Source: Streptomyces coeruleorubidus
GTDB taxonomy: Bacteria > Actinomycetota > Actinomycetes > Streptomycetales > Streptomycetaceae
Length of the DNA stretch: 64,000 bases
Direction: 5' to 3'
NCBI RefSeq assembly: GCF_028885415.1
Contig: NZ_CP118527.1
Span: 5,332,001 to 5,396,000, forward strand
The notes under the pieces are model-generated. The model made no database searches. It was given only the letters and a program-made list of their open reading frames with translations, and was not told the origin of the DNA. A program made the position numbers and the translations under genes. Positions 35,706-44,442 of this stretch are shown here, in pieces. Positions within the stretch are counted from its first letter, which is position 1. Each line of letters starts with the position of its first letter.

Positions 35706-37574
35706 ATGACTGAGAGCAACGGATCCGACGCGCGGGATCAGCGGGATCAGCGGGACCAGCACGAGCAAGAGGTACAGGCGGGGCAGCAGGAGCGGATGCC
35801 GGACTGGGAGAAGCGCTTCCGGGCGCCCAGGGTGTCCCTGCCCGACTGGGCGGAGGACGCGCCGGACCGCTCCCTGTTCGTGTCGAACGCGACGGGGACG
35901 TACGAGCTGTACGCCTGGGACCGGTCGACGGGCGAGCAGCGCCAGGTGACGGACCGGCCGAACGGCACGACGGACGGCGTGCTGTCACCGGACGGCGCCT
36001 GGATCTGGTGGTTCGACGACAAGGACGGCGACGAGTTCGGAGTCTGGCGCCGCCAGCCCTTCACGGGCGGCCCGGACGAACTCGCCGCCGAGGGCCTGGA
36101 CGCCTCCTACCCGGCGGGCCTCGCCCTCGGCCGAGACGGGCGCACGGCGGTCGTCGGCCGCTCCACCGACGAGGACGGTACGACGATCCACCTCGTCCGC
36201 ACCGGCGGGGACCCGGTGGAGATCTACCGCCACCGCGAGTCGGCCGGCGTCGGCGACCTCTCCCACGACGGCTCGCTCATCGCCATCGAGCACACCGAGC
36301 ACGGCGACGCCATGCACTCCGCCCTGCGCGTCCTGCGCACCGACGGCACCCCGGTCGCCGACCTCGACGACACCGAGGGCGGTACGCGCGAGCTCGGCCT
36401 GGAGGTCCTCGGTTTCGCCCCCGTCGACGGCGACACCCGCCTTCTCATCGGCCACCAGCGCCGGGGCCGCTGGGAGCCCCTGGTCTGGGACGTCGCCTCC
36501 GGCGAGGAGACGGACCTGGCGCTGGAACTGCCGGGCGACGTCAGTGCCGAGTGGTACCCGGACGGCAGCGGCCTGCTCATCGCGCACAGCTTCGAGGCCC
36601 GCAGCGAGCTGTTCCGCTACGACCTGGCGAGCCGCGCCCTGACCGAGATCCCGACCCCGCCCGGCACGGTGTCCGGCGCCACGGCCCGGCCCGACGGCAG
36701 CGTGGAGTACCTGTGGTCCTCGGCCGCCGAGCCGTCGGCCGTCCGCTCCACGGCCGGCGGTGTCGTGCTCGACCCGCCCGGCATGAAGTCGCCCGGCTCG
36801 GTGCCGGTGGAGGACGTGTGGGTGGAAGGGCCGGGCGGCCTCATCCACGCCCTCGTCCAGAAGCCGAAGGGCACCACCGGCCCACTCCCCACGGTCTTCG
36901 ACATCCACGGCGGCCCGACCTGGCACGACAGCGACTCCTTCGCGGCGGGCCCGGCGGCGTGGGTCGACCACGGCTACGCGGTGGTCCGGGTCAACTACCG
37001 CGGCTCGACGGGCTACGGCCGTGCCTGGACCGACGCCCTGAAGCACCGCGTGGGTCTCATCGAACTGGAGGACATCGCCGCGGTCCGCGAATGGGCCGTC
37101 ACCTCCGGCCTCGCCGATCCCGACCGCCTCATCCTCACCGGTGGTTCCTGGGGCGGCTACCTCACCCTCCTCGGCCTCGGCGTCCAGCCCGACGCGTGGG
37201 CCCTGGGCATCGCGGCGGTCCCCGTCGCCGACTACGTCACGGCGTACCACGACGAGATGGAAGCGCTGAAGGCGATGGACCGCACACTCCTCGGCGGCAC
37301 CCCCGAAGAGGTCCCCGACCGCTTCGAGGCCTCCTCCCCCCTCACCTACGTCGACCAGGTCAAGGCCCCGGTCTACATCTCGGCCGGCGTCAACGACCCC
37401 CGTTGCCCCATCCGCCAGATCGAGAACTACGTCAAGCGCCTGGAGGCGAGAGGCGCGGTCCACGAGGTGTACCGCTATGACGCCGGGCACGGGTCGCTGG
37501 TGGTGGACGAACGGATCAAGCAGGTGCGGCTGGAGCTGGAGTTCGCGGAGAGGTATTTGAGCCGACGGTCGTGA
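35706..37574 (+). CDS. S9 family prolyl-oligopeptidase-like serine peptidase
   Basis: 622 residues. N-terminal ~370 residues form a WD40/beta-propeller-like domain (repeated TYELYAWDRSTGEQRQV, WDVASGEETDLA). The alpha/beta-hydrolase domain carries Ser481 in ILTGGSWGGYLTLLG, Asp in ISAGVNDPRCPIRQ and His in YDAGHGSLVVDE. No signal peptide; cytosolic. Cleaves small peptides or acylated peptides; specificity not readable. Confidence 0.93.
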   Translation: MTESNGSDARDQRDQRDQHEQEVQAGQQERMPDWEKRFRAPRVSLPDWAEDAPDRSLFVSNATGTYELYAWDRSTGEQRQVTDRPNGTTDGVLSPDGAWIWWFDDKDGDEFGVWRRQPFTGGPDELAAEGLDASYPAGLALGRDGRTAVVGRSTDEDGTTIHLVRTGGDPVEIYRHRESAGVGDLSHDGSLIAIEHTEHGDAMHSALRVLRTDGTPVADLDDTEGGTRELGLEVLGFAPVDGDTRLLIGHQRRGRWEPLVWDVASGEETDLALELPGDVSAEWYPDGSGLLIAHSFEARSELFRYDLASRALTEIPTPPGTVSGATARPDGSVEYLWSSAAEPSAVRSTAGGVVLDPPGMKSPGSVPVEDVWVEGPGGLIHALVQKPKGTTGPLPTVFDIHGGPTWHDSDSFAAGPAAWVDHGYAVVRVNYRGSTGYGRAWTDALKHRVGLIELEDIAAVREWAVTSGLADPDRLILTGGSWGGYLTLLGLGVQPDAWALGIAAVPVADYVTAYHDEMEALKAMDRTLLGGTPEEVPDRFEASSPLTYVDQVKAPVYISAGVNDPRCPIRQIENYVKRLEARGAVHEVYRYDAGHGSLVVDERIKQVRLELEFAERYLSRRS

Positions 37575-37605
37575 TGCGCGGGGCGCCGCCGCTGACGCGT
37601 GACTC

Positions 37606-37725
37606 GCGGGGCGCGGGGGCTCGTGATCCGCGGGGCGCGAGTGTTCCTGATCCGCGGGGCGCGAGTGCTCGTTACCCGCGGGGCGCGAGCGTTCGTCCCC
37701 CCGTGGCGCGGGGGCCCGTCACCCG
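37606..37725. repeat. 24-bp tandem repeat, five units
   Basis: Units begin GCGGGGCGCG and end in ATCC, ACCC or CCCC; four are well conserved and the fifth diverged. The 24-bp period equals 8 codons, giving RGAR-based octapeptides on one strand and RAPR-based on the other. No start or codon bias supports a gene. The gene-free region 37575-37983 holds only this array, the dispersed repeat and the 51-bp array. Confidence 0.85.
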
Positions 37726-37747
37726 GGGGCCGGGGTACCCGTAACCC

Positions 37748-37814
37748 GCGGGCAGTCGTGCCGCTTGGGGCGGCACGGGTGGGCGCGGGCGGCACCCCGC
37801 TGCGCCGGGCTGCG
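37748..37814. repeat. dispersed ~65-bp GC-rich repeat, copy 2
   Basis: Starts GCGGGCAGTCGTGCCGCT and ends CTGCGCCGGGCTGCG, differing at only a few positions from the copy at 33823. Contains GTGCCGC/GCGGCAC. It leads directly into the 51-bp tandem array. Confidence 0.85.
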
Positions 37815-37953
37815 CAACGCCCCGGCCTCAGCTCGACGCCGCGCACCTCGTAACGCCGGGCTGCGCAACGCCCCGGCCTCAGCTCGACGCCGCGCACCTC
37901 GTAACGCCGGGTTGTGCAACCCCCGGCCCAGCCCGACCCCCCGCACCTCGTGA
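37803..37953. repeat. 51-bp tandem repeat, two perfect units plus one diverged
   Basis: Unit 1 (37803-37853) and unit 2 (37854-37904) are identical; each starts CGCCGGGCTGCGCAACGCCC and ends GCACCTCGTAA. Unit 3 (37905-37953) is 49 bp and diverged. The start of the unit is the end of the dispersed repeat, so the array probably grew from it. Confidence 0.9.
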
Positions 37954-37983
37954 CGCCGAGCCGAGAACCCCACCGCTCGGCGT

Positions 37984-39924
37984 CTACGCCCCAGCCCGCT
38001 CCCGCCTCCTCCGCCCCAGCAACTCCGCCAACCCCCGCCGCGTAGCCGCCAGCACCACCCGATCATCCGCCCCCAGCACATACGTAGGAGGCAGATCCCA
38101 CACCAGCCCCGAAGCCGGCGCCCCTTCCTCCTCCGGACTCTCCCCCTCACCCCGCCGCCCCCCAGGACGTGCCGTATTGAGCGCCAGCACCCGCCACGCC
38201 CCCGCCCGGAACGCCTCCCTCACCGTCCGCCCCTCCAACTGCGGATGCCCGGCCACCTCCACCTCCGCGAACAGCAACACCCGCCGCTCGACCGGAATCG
38301 CCCCCAGAATCTGCCGCCCCATCATCGCTCCGGCGAACGCGGGCGCGGCCAGATGGGACACACTCCGGCTCCGGGTGAGGGCGAACGGATGCGCGGCCCG
38401 CAGCGTCCGGTACACCGCGGTCGCGAAGTCGTCGTCGTACAGCCGCAACACCACCCGCAGATCAGGCCGCACGGACCGCGCGTACAACGCGGCCTCCAGA
38501 TTCGTCGTGTCCGCACTGGTCAACGCCAGCAACGCATGCGCCCGATGGATCTTCGCGGCCTCCAGCACCCCCTCCTGCGTGACATCTCCGAGCACCACCG
38601 GCACCCGCAGCCGCCGCGCCGTCGCCATCCCCCTGGCCTCCGGATCGGACTCGACGCACACCACGGGAATGTGCAGCTCCCGCAGCCGCGTCAGCACCCG
38701 CGTCCCGATCTTGCCGAGCCCGAGCAGCACCACATGCCCGCCGAGCCCCCGCGGCGGCTTGCGCAGCGCAGACGCGCTGCGGAACGTGCCCAGTGCCTCC
38801 AGCACCGCGGCCAGCAGCACCGGCAGCAGCAGCAACCCGACCAGCCCGGACAGCAGTTGCAGGACCTGCCGCCCGGTCGACTCGTGGAACGCGGGATCGT
38901 TGATGCCGAACAGGTCGAGGAGCGTGACGTACGTGGCGTACAGCGGATGCTCCCCGGTCACGAACATCAACGCGACGGCGAGCGCGAGCACACATCCCAC
39001 CAGCCCGGCCAGCGACCACCGCAGCCGGCGTGAGAACAGCGAGGCGAACGGCGGCACACCGCCCCGCCCGGAGGGCAGGGACGGCCCGGAGTACGACACC
39101 TGCTCCAGGACGACGGTCCCGCGCCCGGTCGCCGACGCCACCGCCGCCTCGTCCGGCAGCAGTTGCGGGCCCTGCTCCCCGCTGCTCTCGGAACCGTCCG
39201 CGCCGGCCGGGTCGTTGCTCGTCGCGGACAGCAGCGCCAGGGTGCACAGACCGGGGTCGGCCACCTCGCCCGGCCGCGGTGGCTGCCGCTCCACGGCACG
39301 CAGGACGAGCCCTTCGGTCTGGACGACCTTGCTGGTCCCGACGAGGGCGGTGGCGGCCAGCGCGGGCGCGGCCGTGTCGGCGTCGGACAGCACGGTCGTC
39401 GACGCGTCCAGCCCTCCCGTGCCGGGCCCCGTGCCGGAGGCCACCGCCGCCGTCTGGTCGAGCAGTTCCTCGATGTGCTGGCCCAGCCGCCGGTTGTACA
39501 GGCGGAGTACGAGCCTGAGGCGGGGGTTGAGCCGGCGGGCGGTGAGCGCGGCGCGGATGTTGGTCTCGTCGTCGTCGTACACGAGCGCCAGGGCCGCCGC
39601 CCGGTCGGCGCCCACGTCGGTGAGCACGGCCTCGGTGACCTCGGCGGCCTCCACGACCTGCTCGTTCGCGGCCGGTTCGGCGCCGCCCGCGCCCGTCCGG
39701 TTGACCGCCGCGCTGACCCGGTCGAGCAGGGCCGCCGAGGCGGCCCGGGCCCGTCCGACCACCGGCTGCCGCACCCGGCGCCCCGAGGGCGGCACCACGA
39801 GCGTGACCTGTTCGCCGTACACACCGCGGAGTTCGGCGGCCAGCCGGTGCGCGAGTCCGTCGTCCCCGCACACGATCATGTGCGTGGCCGGATCACCTGG
39901 CAGACCTTGGTTCGGAACGCTCAC
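37984..39924 (-). CDS. TrkA-N/RCK NAD-binding ion-channel-like protein (CASTOR/POLLUX-like)
   Basis: 646 residues from GTG 39924; ATG 39879 (MIVCGDDGLAHRLAAEL) is an alternative. Two Rossmann RCK-type domains flank two membrane helices: the first starts MIVCGDDGLAHRL, the helices are LAGLVGCVLALAVALMFVTG and LLSGLVGLLLLPVLLAAVLE, and the second domain is GHVVLLGLGKIGTRVLTRLR. A final TrkA-C-like domain follows. Resembles two-TM potassium/calcium channel regulators that bind NAD. Confidence 0.85.
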   Translation of the reverse strand: MSVPNQGLPGDPATHMIVCGDDGLAHRLAAELRGVYGEQVTLVVPPSGRRVRQPVVGRARAASAALLDRVSAAVNRTGAGGAEPAANEQVVEAAEVTEAVLTDVGADRAAALALVYDDDETNIRAALTARRLNPRLRLVLRLYNRRLGQHIEELLDQTAAVASGTGPGTGGLDASTTVLSDADTAAPALAATALVGTSKVVQTEGLVLRAVERQPPRPGEVADPGLCTLALLSATSNDPAGADGSESSGEQGPQLLPDEAAVASATGRGTVVLEQVSYSGPSLPSGRGGVPPFASLFSRRLRWSLAGLVGCVLALAVALMFVTGEHPLYATYVTLLDLFGINDPAFHESTGRQVLQLLSGLVGLLLLPVLLAAVLEALGTFRSASALRKPPRGLGGHVVLLGLGKIGTRVLTRLRELHIPVVCVESDPEARGMATARRLRVPVVLGDVTQEGVLEAAKIHRAHALLALTSADTTNLEAALYARSVRPDLRVVLRLYDDDFATAVYRTLRAAHPFALTRSRSVSHLAAPAFAGAMMGRQILGAIPVERRVLLFAEVEVAGHPQLEGRTVREAFRAGAWRVLALNTARPGGRRGEGESPEEEGAPASGLVWDLPPTYVLGADDRVVLAATRRGLAELLGRRRRERAGA

Positions 39925-39957
39925 CACAAGGGAGAAGACTGCCTCACCGGGACGGCT

Positions 39958-39974
39958 GGTTCCAGAAAGGAACC
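39958..39974. promoter_or_regulatory. inverted repeat between channel and permease genes
   Basis: GGTTCC-AGAAA-GGAACC, a perfect 6-bp palindrome with 5-bp spacer in the divergent intergenic region. Candidate operator for the permease operon; it lies just before a possible GTG start at 39978. Confidence 0.45.
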
Positions 39975-40022
39975 GCAGTGGCTGAACGCCCGCCGTGGAC
40001 GGGGCGTACAGAAGGGGAGGCA

Positions 40023-41102
40023 ATGCCCGTGCGCACGACCGGAGGTACCGGGCCGGTGGCCACCACGAAACCCGCTCCGCAGGAGACCGACGAGGTCGAC
40101 AAGGCCGAAGCGGCCGACGAGGTCGACGACCTCGGCCCGGACCCGGACGAAGCCCGCCACCTCAACTCCCCCCTCCTGCTCACCCTCCTGCTGCTCACGG
40201 CGGTGATGCTCCAGGACCCGATCCGCGGGGCCCTGTCCGCACCGGTGATGCAGAGCTGGATGACCGTGTTCGTCGCGGTCCTGGTCCAGGCGCTGCCGTT
40301 CCTGGTGCTCGGCGTGCTGCTGTCGGCGGCGATCGCGGTGTTCGTGCCGCCGTCCTTCTTCGCCCGGGCCCTGCCGAAGCGCCCGGCCCTGGCGGTCCCG
40401 GTCGCGGGCGCGGCGGGCGCGGTGCTGCCGGGCTGCGAGTGCGCGTCGGTGCCGGTGGCCGGGGCGCTGGTCCGCCGAGGGGTCACACCGGCGGCGGCGC
40501 TGGCGTTCCTCCTCTCGGCGCCCGCCATCAACCCGATCGTGCTGACGGCGACGGCCGTCGCCTTCCCCGGCGACCCGGAGATGGTCCTGGCCCGCTTCGT
40601 CGCGAGCCTGCTGGTGGCCTGCGCGATGGGCTGGCTCTGGCACCGCCTCGGCCGCACGGACTGGCTGCGCCCGCCCGACAGACCCTCGTACGACGGCCGG
40701 GGCAAGGGGGCGGCCTTCTGGGGCTCGGTGCGCCACGACGTGATGCACGCCGGCGGTTTCCTGGTGGTCGGTGCGATGGCCGCGGCGACGCTGAAGGCGG
40801 TGGTGCCGGAGGAGTGGCTGCGCGCGGCGGCCGGGAATCCGGTGCTCTCGGTGCTGGCCCTCGCGGTGCTCGCCGTCCTGCTGTCCATCTGCTCGGAGGC
40901 GGACGCGTTCGTGGCGGCGTCCCTGACCCAGTTCTCCCTGACGGCCCGTCTGACGTTCCTGGTAGTAGGGCCGATGATCGACCTGAAGCTCTTCGCGATG
41001 CAGGCGGGCACCTTCGGCCGTGCCTTCGCCCTGCGCTTCGCCCCCGCGACGTTCGCCCTGGCCGTCGTCGTGTCGGCCCTGACCGGAACGGTCCTGCTGT
41101 GA
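40023..41102 (+). CDS. permease (DUF318/YraQ family)
   Basis: 359 residues from ATG 40023 after GGGGAGG; a GTG at 39978 in frame would add 15 residues. Acidic N-terminus, then about eight membrane helices in two repeats, with the conserved PGCECASVPVAGALVRRGVT and LSAPAINPIVLTATAVAFPG, and ICSEADAFVAASL in the second half. These Cys/Glu/Asn motifs are typical of the family, which includes arsenical (ArsP) exporters. Coupled by overlap to a TIGR03943 partner. Confidence 0.88.
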   Translation: MPVRTTGGTGPVATTKPAPQETDEVDKAEAADEVDDLGPDPDEARHLNSPLLLTLLLLTAVMLQDPIRGALSAPVMQSWMTVFVAVLVQALPFLVLGVLLSAAIAVFVPPSFFARALPKRPALAVPVAGAAGAVLPGCECASVPVAGALVRRGVTPAAALAFLLSAPAINPIVLTATAVAFPGDPEMVLARFVASLLVACAMGWLWHRLGRTDWLRPPDRPSYDGRGKGAAFWGSVRHDVMHAGGFLVVGAMAAATLKAVVPEEWLRAAAGNPVLSVLALAVLAVLLSICSEADAFVAASLTQFSLTARLTFLVVGPMIDLKLFAMQAGTFGRAFALRFAPATFALAVVVSALTGTVLL

Positions 41103-41803
41103 ACCGCCTGGCCCAGACCGCCCTCCTCTTCCTGCTCGGCGCGACACTCCTGCACGCCGGCCTCACCGACCTCTACCTGCGCTACGTCAAGGCGGGCCTG
41201 CGCCCGCTGGTCCTGCTGGCGGGCGTGGTGCTGATCGCGACGGCGGCGGCGACGCTCTGGTACGAACGCCGCCGCGCACCCGCGCGACAGCACCACCACG
41301 AGCCCCGCATCTCCTGGCTCCTCGCCCTCCCCGTCCTCGCCCTGATCCTGGTCGCCCCGCCGGCCCTGGGCTCCTACAGCGCGGCCCACACGGGCACGGC
41401 CCTGACCAAGCCCTTCGGCTTCCCGGACCTCCCCGCAGGCGAACCCCTCCGACTCGGCGTGGCCGACTACGCCGGCCGCGCGGTCTACGACGACGGCCGC
41501 TCCCTCCGCGACCGCGAGCTGAAGATCACCGGTTTCGTCACCCTGGACCGGGCGGGCGCCCCCTACCTGGTCCGCATGGGCCTCAACTGCTGCGCGGCGG
41601 ACGCCCAGCCGGTCAAGATCGCCCTGACCGGCAACATCCCCCCGGTCCTGAGCCCGGACACCTGGCTGGAGATCACCGGCCGGTACACACCCCGCCGGAC
41701 CAAGGACCCGGTCAACGACGGCCCGATCCCGTACCTCGAGGTCACCAGCGCCAGACCGGTACCGGCACCGGCCGACCCGTACGACGAGACGTGGAACAAC
41801 TGA
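41099..41803 (+). CDS. TIGR03943 family permease partner protein
   Basis: 234 residues from GTG 41099, overlapping the permease stop. Three N-terminal membrane helices with a histidine cluster between them (RQHHHEPR), and a C-terminal beta domain with RMGLNCCAADAQPV, the conserved Cys-Cys. This family almost always follows a DUF318 permease, and the pair is thought to move a metal or small ligand. Confidence 0.9.
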   Translation: MNRLAQTALLFLLGATLLHAGLTDLYLRYVKAGLRPLVLLAGVVLIATAAATLWYERRRAPARQHHHEPRISWLLALPVLALILVAPPALGSYSAAHTGTALTKPFGFPDLPAGEPLRLGVADYAGRAVYDDGRSLRDRELKITGFVTLDRAGAPYLVRMGLNCCAADAQPVKIALTGNIPPVLSPDTWLEITGRYTPRRTKDPVNDGPIPYLEVTSARPVPAPADPYDETWNN

Positions 41804-41808
41804 GACCC

Positions 41809-41846
41809 GCGGAGTACGCGTAGTACTCGCACTCCGCGTACTCCGC
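41809..41846. terminator. 12-bp inverted repeat after the permease operon
   Basis: GCGGAGTACGCG and CGCGTACTCCGC, perfect arms with a 14-nt loop, 6 bp after the stop. Could be a terminator; GTACTC motifs recur inside (GTAGTACTCGC), so an operator for the following gene is also possible. Confidence 0.55.
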
Positions 41847-41904
41847 GTACTAGAAGAGCCACTTCCGGGTACTCGGGAATGCCGCTGATGAGCGAGGGGG
41901 AGGT

Positions 41905-42357
41905 ATGACCACACCGAGCGGCGAGACCGGGACCGGGACCGGGACGCAAACCGACCGTGCGGCGGAACTCACCCGGGACCTGCTGACCGAGGCCCGCGAG
42001 CGACTCGCGAAGGCCGACAGCAAGGCCGGACTGACGCTGGCGACCCTGGGCGCGGCCCTGACCGCCCTGCTCGGCGCGATCGCCGGCGGCCTCATAGCGC
42101 CCGGCCAGTACGCCGTCGTCCCACAGCTCCTGGTCTGGGCCGGCTGCGCCGCCTGCGCCCCGTCCCTCGTCCTCCTCGGTCTGGCCGTCTCCCCCCGACG
42201 CCCCTCCCGGGCGCCCTCCTCCGGCGACGCGACCCAGCTGGAGATCCTGTCCCGCACCGCCTGGATCAAGTACCGCTGCATACGCCGGGCGATGGCCTGG
42301 GGCGCGGTCTTCCTCACGCTCACACTGGCGGGAACGCTGGCGGGGGTGCTGTCCTAG
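41905..42357 (+). CDS. Pycsar-effector-like (PycTM, DUF5706) membrane protein, orphan
   Basis: 150 residues. An N-terminal helix (ELTRDLLTEARERLAKADSK) leads to KAGLTLATLGAALTALLGAI, the K-A-(G/S) signature before the first helix of PycTM proteins. Two more helices follow (LLVWAGCAACAPSLVLLGLA; AVFLTLTLAGTLAGVLS). Pycsar effectors permeabilise the membrane on binding cyclic pyrimidine nucleotides. No pyrimidine cyclase gene is near, so the defence role is unproven. Confidence 0.6.
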   Translation: MTTPSGETGTGTGTQTDRAAELTRDLLTEARERLAKADSKAGLTLATLGAALTALLGAIAGGLIAPGQYAVVPQLLVWAGCAACAPSLVLLGLAVSPRRPSRAPSSGDATQLEILSRTAWIKYRCIRRAMAWGAVFLTLTLAGTLAGVLS

Positions 42358-42509
42358 CAGACCGCGTGGACAGCCTTGACGACCCTCACGCTTCCCGAAG
42401 ACCTCCGACAGTGAAGGCATCACCGCGGCCGTTGAAGGTGTGGTGAATGACCCGGTACCGCGACGTCGTCACATCGTCCCGCAGGAGCACGCGCTCGTCC
42501 GCCGACGCC

Positions 42510-43142
42510 TCAGGTCAGTTTCCTTCCCCCGCGCTTCTCGGCACGGGACAGCACCTCCCACGGCAGCAACGGCATCACGTTCCGGTCGGCGGAGAGATAG
42601 GCGAGATGCAGGACGCGCGCCGGCCCGTCCACGCACACGAGCCAGTGCGCGACGTCGATGCGGCCGAGTGGCGCGCCGGCGCGGCGGAACACGCCGTCCA
42701 CCCACTGGAGGTATCCGCCGGGCATGAGCCGCCGGATCCGCCGCGGCTTCGTGCTGGGCAGGAGGCTCACGACCACGTGCAGGTCGTCACCGAACCGCCG
42801 CCCTTCCCCGTCCCGGGCCCCGGCGACGAACGCCAGCGCGTCCTCGTCCGCCAGCCGCTTCCACCCCGGCCGCCGGGTCAGGGCCATTCCGGTGGCCTCG
42901 ACCCTGACCATGTGCTGGGGGACGACCCGCCGTATCCAGGGGCTGACCTCACCGTCCCTCTCCAGCCGGAGCACGAGGGCGTGCGCCACCGACTCGGTCG
43001 GCTCGGCCGCCGGATAGGTGGTCACCCGCGCCCCGGTGAGGCCGTCACCGGAATCCCTCTCGATCGAGTCGACGAGCTCCTGGATCTCACCGACGTCGAG
43101 GTCGTCCCCCTGATGCAGTATCAGCACTCGCTCCGCGCCCAT
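42510..43142 (-). CDS. hypothetical protein
   Basis: 210 residues from ATG 43142 (MGAERVLILHQGDDLDVGEI); a GTG at 43160 would add six residues. Soluble, charged, no motif recognised; segments such as RRPGWKRLADEDALAFVAGA and GGYLQWVDGVFRRAGAPLGR read like a normal globular protein. Begins the accessory zone. Confidence 0.6.
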   Translation of the reverse strand: MGAERVLILHQGDDLDVGEIQELVDSIERDSGDGLTGARVTTYPAAEPTESVAHALVLRLERDGEVSPWIRRVVPQHMVRVEATGMALTRRPGWKRLADEDALAFVAGARDGEGRRFGDDLHVVVSLLPSTKPRRIRRLMPGGYLQWVDGVFRRAGAPLGRIDVAHWLVCVDGPARVLHLAYLSADRNVMPLLPWEVLSRAEKRGGRKLT

Positions 43143-43235
43143 ACGGGCATGGCACCACACCGACCACGGGACCGGTCCTACGACCGGTCCCGCGACCCGT
43201 ACCGGCCGACGGCCGGGACCGATGGCGCAGGGTCC

Positions 43236-43742
43236 TCAGACCGAGCGGCTGGCCTTGAAGCCGTAGGTGCGGACGTCCTTGCCGTCCTCGTCCCAGTTGA
43301 GACGCAGGGCACCGTCGGCGTACGCGCTCTTGCCGCCGACCTTCTTCTTGATCGTGGAGGAGGTCCACGAACCGTTGCCGCTGCCGTCCATGGCGGCCAG
43401 CTTGGACTTGATGTCGAAGTCCCTCTTCAGCAGGACTGTGTCCGCGCCCGCGTCGGAGTGCATGAGGTACAGCCGGAAGTGGGCGCTGTCGAAGGTCTCC
43501 GACAGGTCCGTCCCGGAGTACCACGGGGGAGCGTCCCAGCTCGCCTTGGCCTTGGCGTAGACGTAACTGCCGGACCGGGCAACGCAGTTATTGACGGTGA
43601 AGTCCCAGTTGTCGCCCCAAGGCCCGCTGTATCCCGCGTCGTCGCTGGTCTTGGTGCTTTCCTTGCACTTCCAGCTCAGTGCGGCCGCCGGCGAGACGGA
43701 CAGCACGGACACGCCGACGACGGTGGCACCGACCAGTGCCAT
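43236..43742 (-). CDS. small secreted protein, N-terminus probably truncated
   Basis: 168 residues from ATG 43742. A short hydrophobic signal (VGATVVGVSVLSVSPAAALS) lacks the usual basic start; the upstream in-frame codons are the ASCH gene read out of frame. The mature part (WKCKESTKTSDDAGYSGPWG; WDFTVNNCVARSGSYVYAKA) has two Cys and a beta-rich pattern. No family recognised. It looks like a gene whose first codons were lost when it was joined to the ASCH gene. Confidence 0.5.
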   Translation of the reverse strand: MALVGATVVGVSVLSVSPAAALSWKCKESTKTSDDAGYSGPWGDNWDFTVNNCVARSGSYVYAKAKASWDAPPWYSGTDLSETFDSAHFRLYLMHSDAGADTVLLKRDFDIKSKLAAMDGSGNGSWTSSTIKKKVGGKSAYADGALRLNWDEDGKDVRTYGFKASRSV

Positions 43743-44193
43743 CGGAGAGGCGAAGGTCGGCGATGACGCGGAAGCGCTCCAGAACAGCCGGCGTCGTGTC
43801 GTCGACGGCAAAGTCGGGGTCCTCCAAGGCCGTACGCATCTCCTCGCTGTGCCAGAACCGCTCGTGGCCTTCGCGCCACTCGGCCACGCTGGTGTGCCCT
43901 TCGCCCTCGTCTGTTACGTGCGCAAGATCCACCTGCGCCAGTGGGACGACGCGCACGCTGGTCACCTCGATGACCGCAACCGGACGATGGTCCGAGTCGA
44001 TGACCACCGAACGGTTCCCGACTTCCGGCAGGGGCTCTCCCTCGTGCTCGTAGTCGACGACGAGTCCTGTTGTGGACGTCTTCGAACCGTTGAGGATCGC
44101 CGCGACGAGCTGGTCGCGCAGTGTGCCAGGGAAGGCGAACTCGGTCCTGGGCATCGACGCGATGTCTGCGGGTGAGATGGAGTCGGGCGTCAT
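43588..44193 (-). CDS. ASCH domain protein with aberrant C-terminal tail
   Basis: 201 residues from ATG 44193. The ASCH (RNA-binding, PUA-like beta-barrel) core is clear: PGTLRDQLVAAILNGSKTST, VIDSDHRPVAVIEVTSVRVV, EGHTSVAEWREGHERFWHSE. The family normally ends near AVLERFRVIADL (residue ~150). The remaining ~50 residues read through the start of the secreted-protein gene in another frame and are arginine-rich, so the native 3' end was replaced. Confidence 0.65.
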   Translation of the reverse strand: MTPDSISPADIASMPRTEFAFPGTLRDQLVAAILNGSKTSTTGLVVDYEHEGEPLPEVGNRSVVIDSDHRPVAVIEVTSVRVVPLAQVDLAHVTDEGEGHTSVAEWREGHERFWHSEEMRTALEDPDFAVDDTTPAVLERFRVIADLRLSDGTGRCHRRRRVRAVRLAGGRTELEVQGKHQDQRRRGIQRALGRQLGLHRQ

Positions 44194-44442
44194 GCGATCA
44201 CCGTAGCGACCCACCCCGTGCAAGTCAGAGTGTTAAGGCGCCCACGCGGTCGGCGGAACGACTTTGGCCGGGAGCTGCTTCGGCAACCTGCGCGACATGT
44301 CCCCCGTGACCCCGTGACCCCCGTGGTGGTCCGGGAGCACCTCCCTGCCGCAGCGTCTCCGTCGAACGGAACCCGCAGCGCGGCCCAGCGCTGCTCGTAC
44401 TCCTCCCGCTGCTCGCTGTGCTCCTGCTGCTCGCCGGCAGGC

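Noticed and set aside
37599..37853. Plus-strand frame of RGAR octapeptide repeats after the S9 peptidase
   Set aside because: Product of the 24-bp tandem array; no ribosome site, no codon bias, and the minus strand is equally open.
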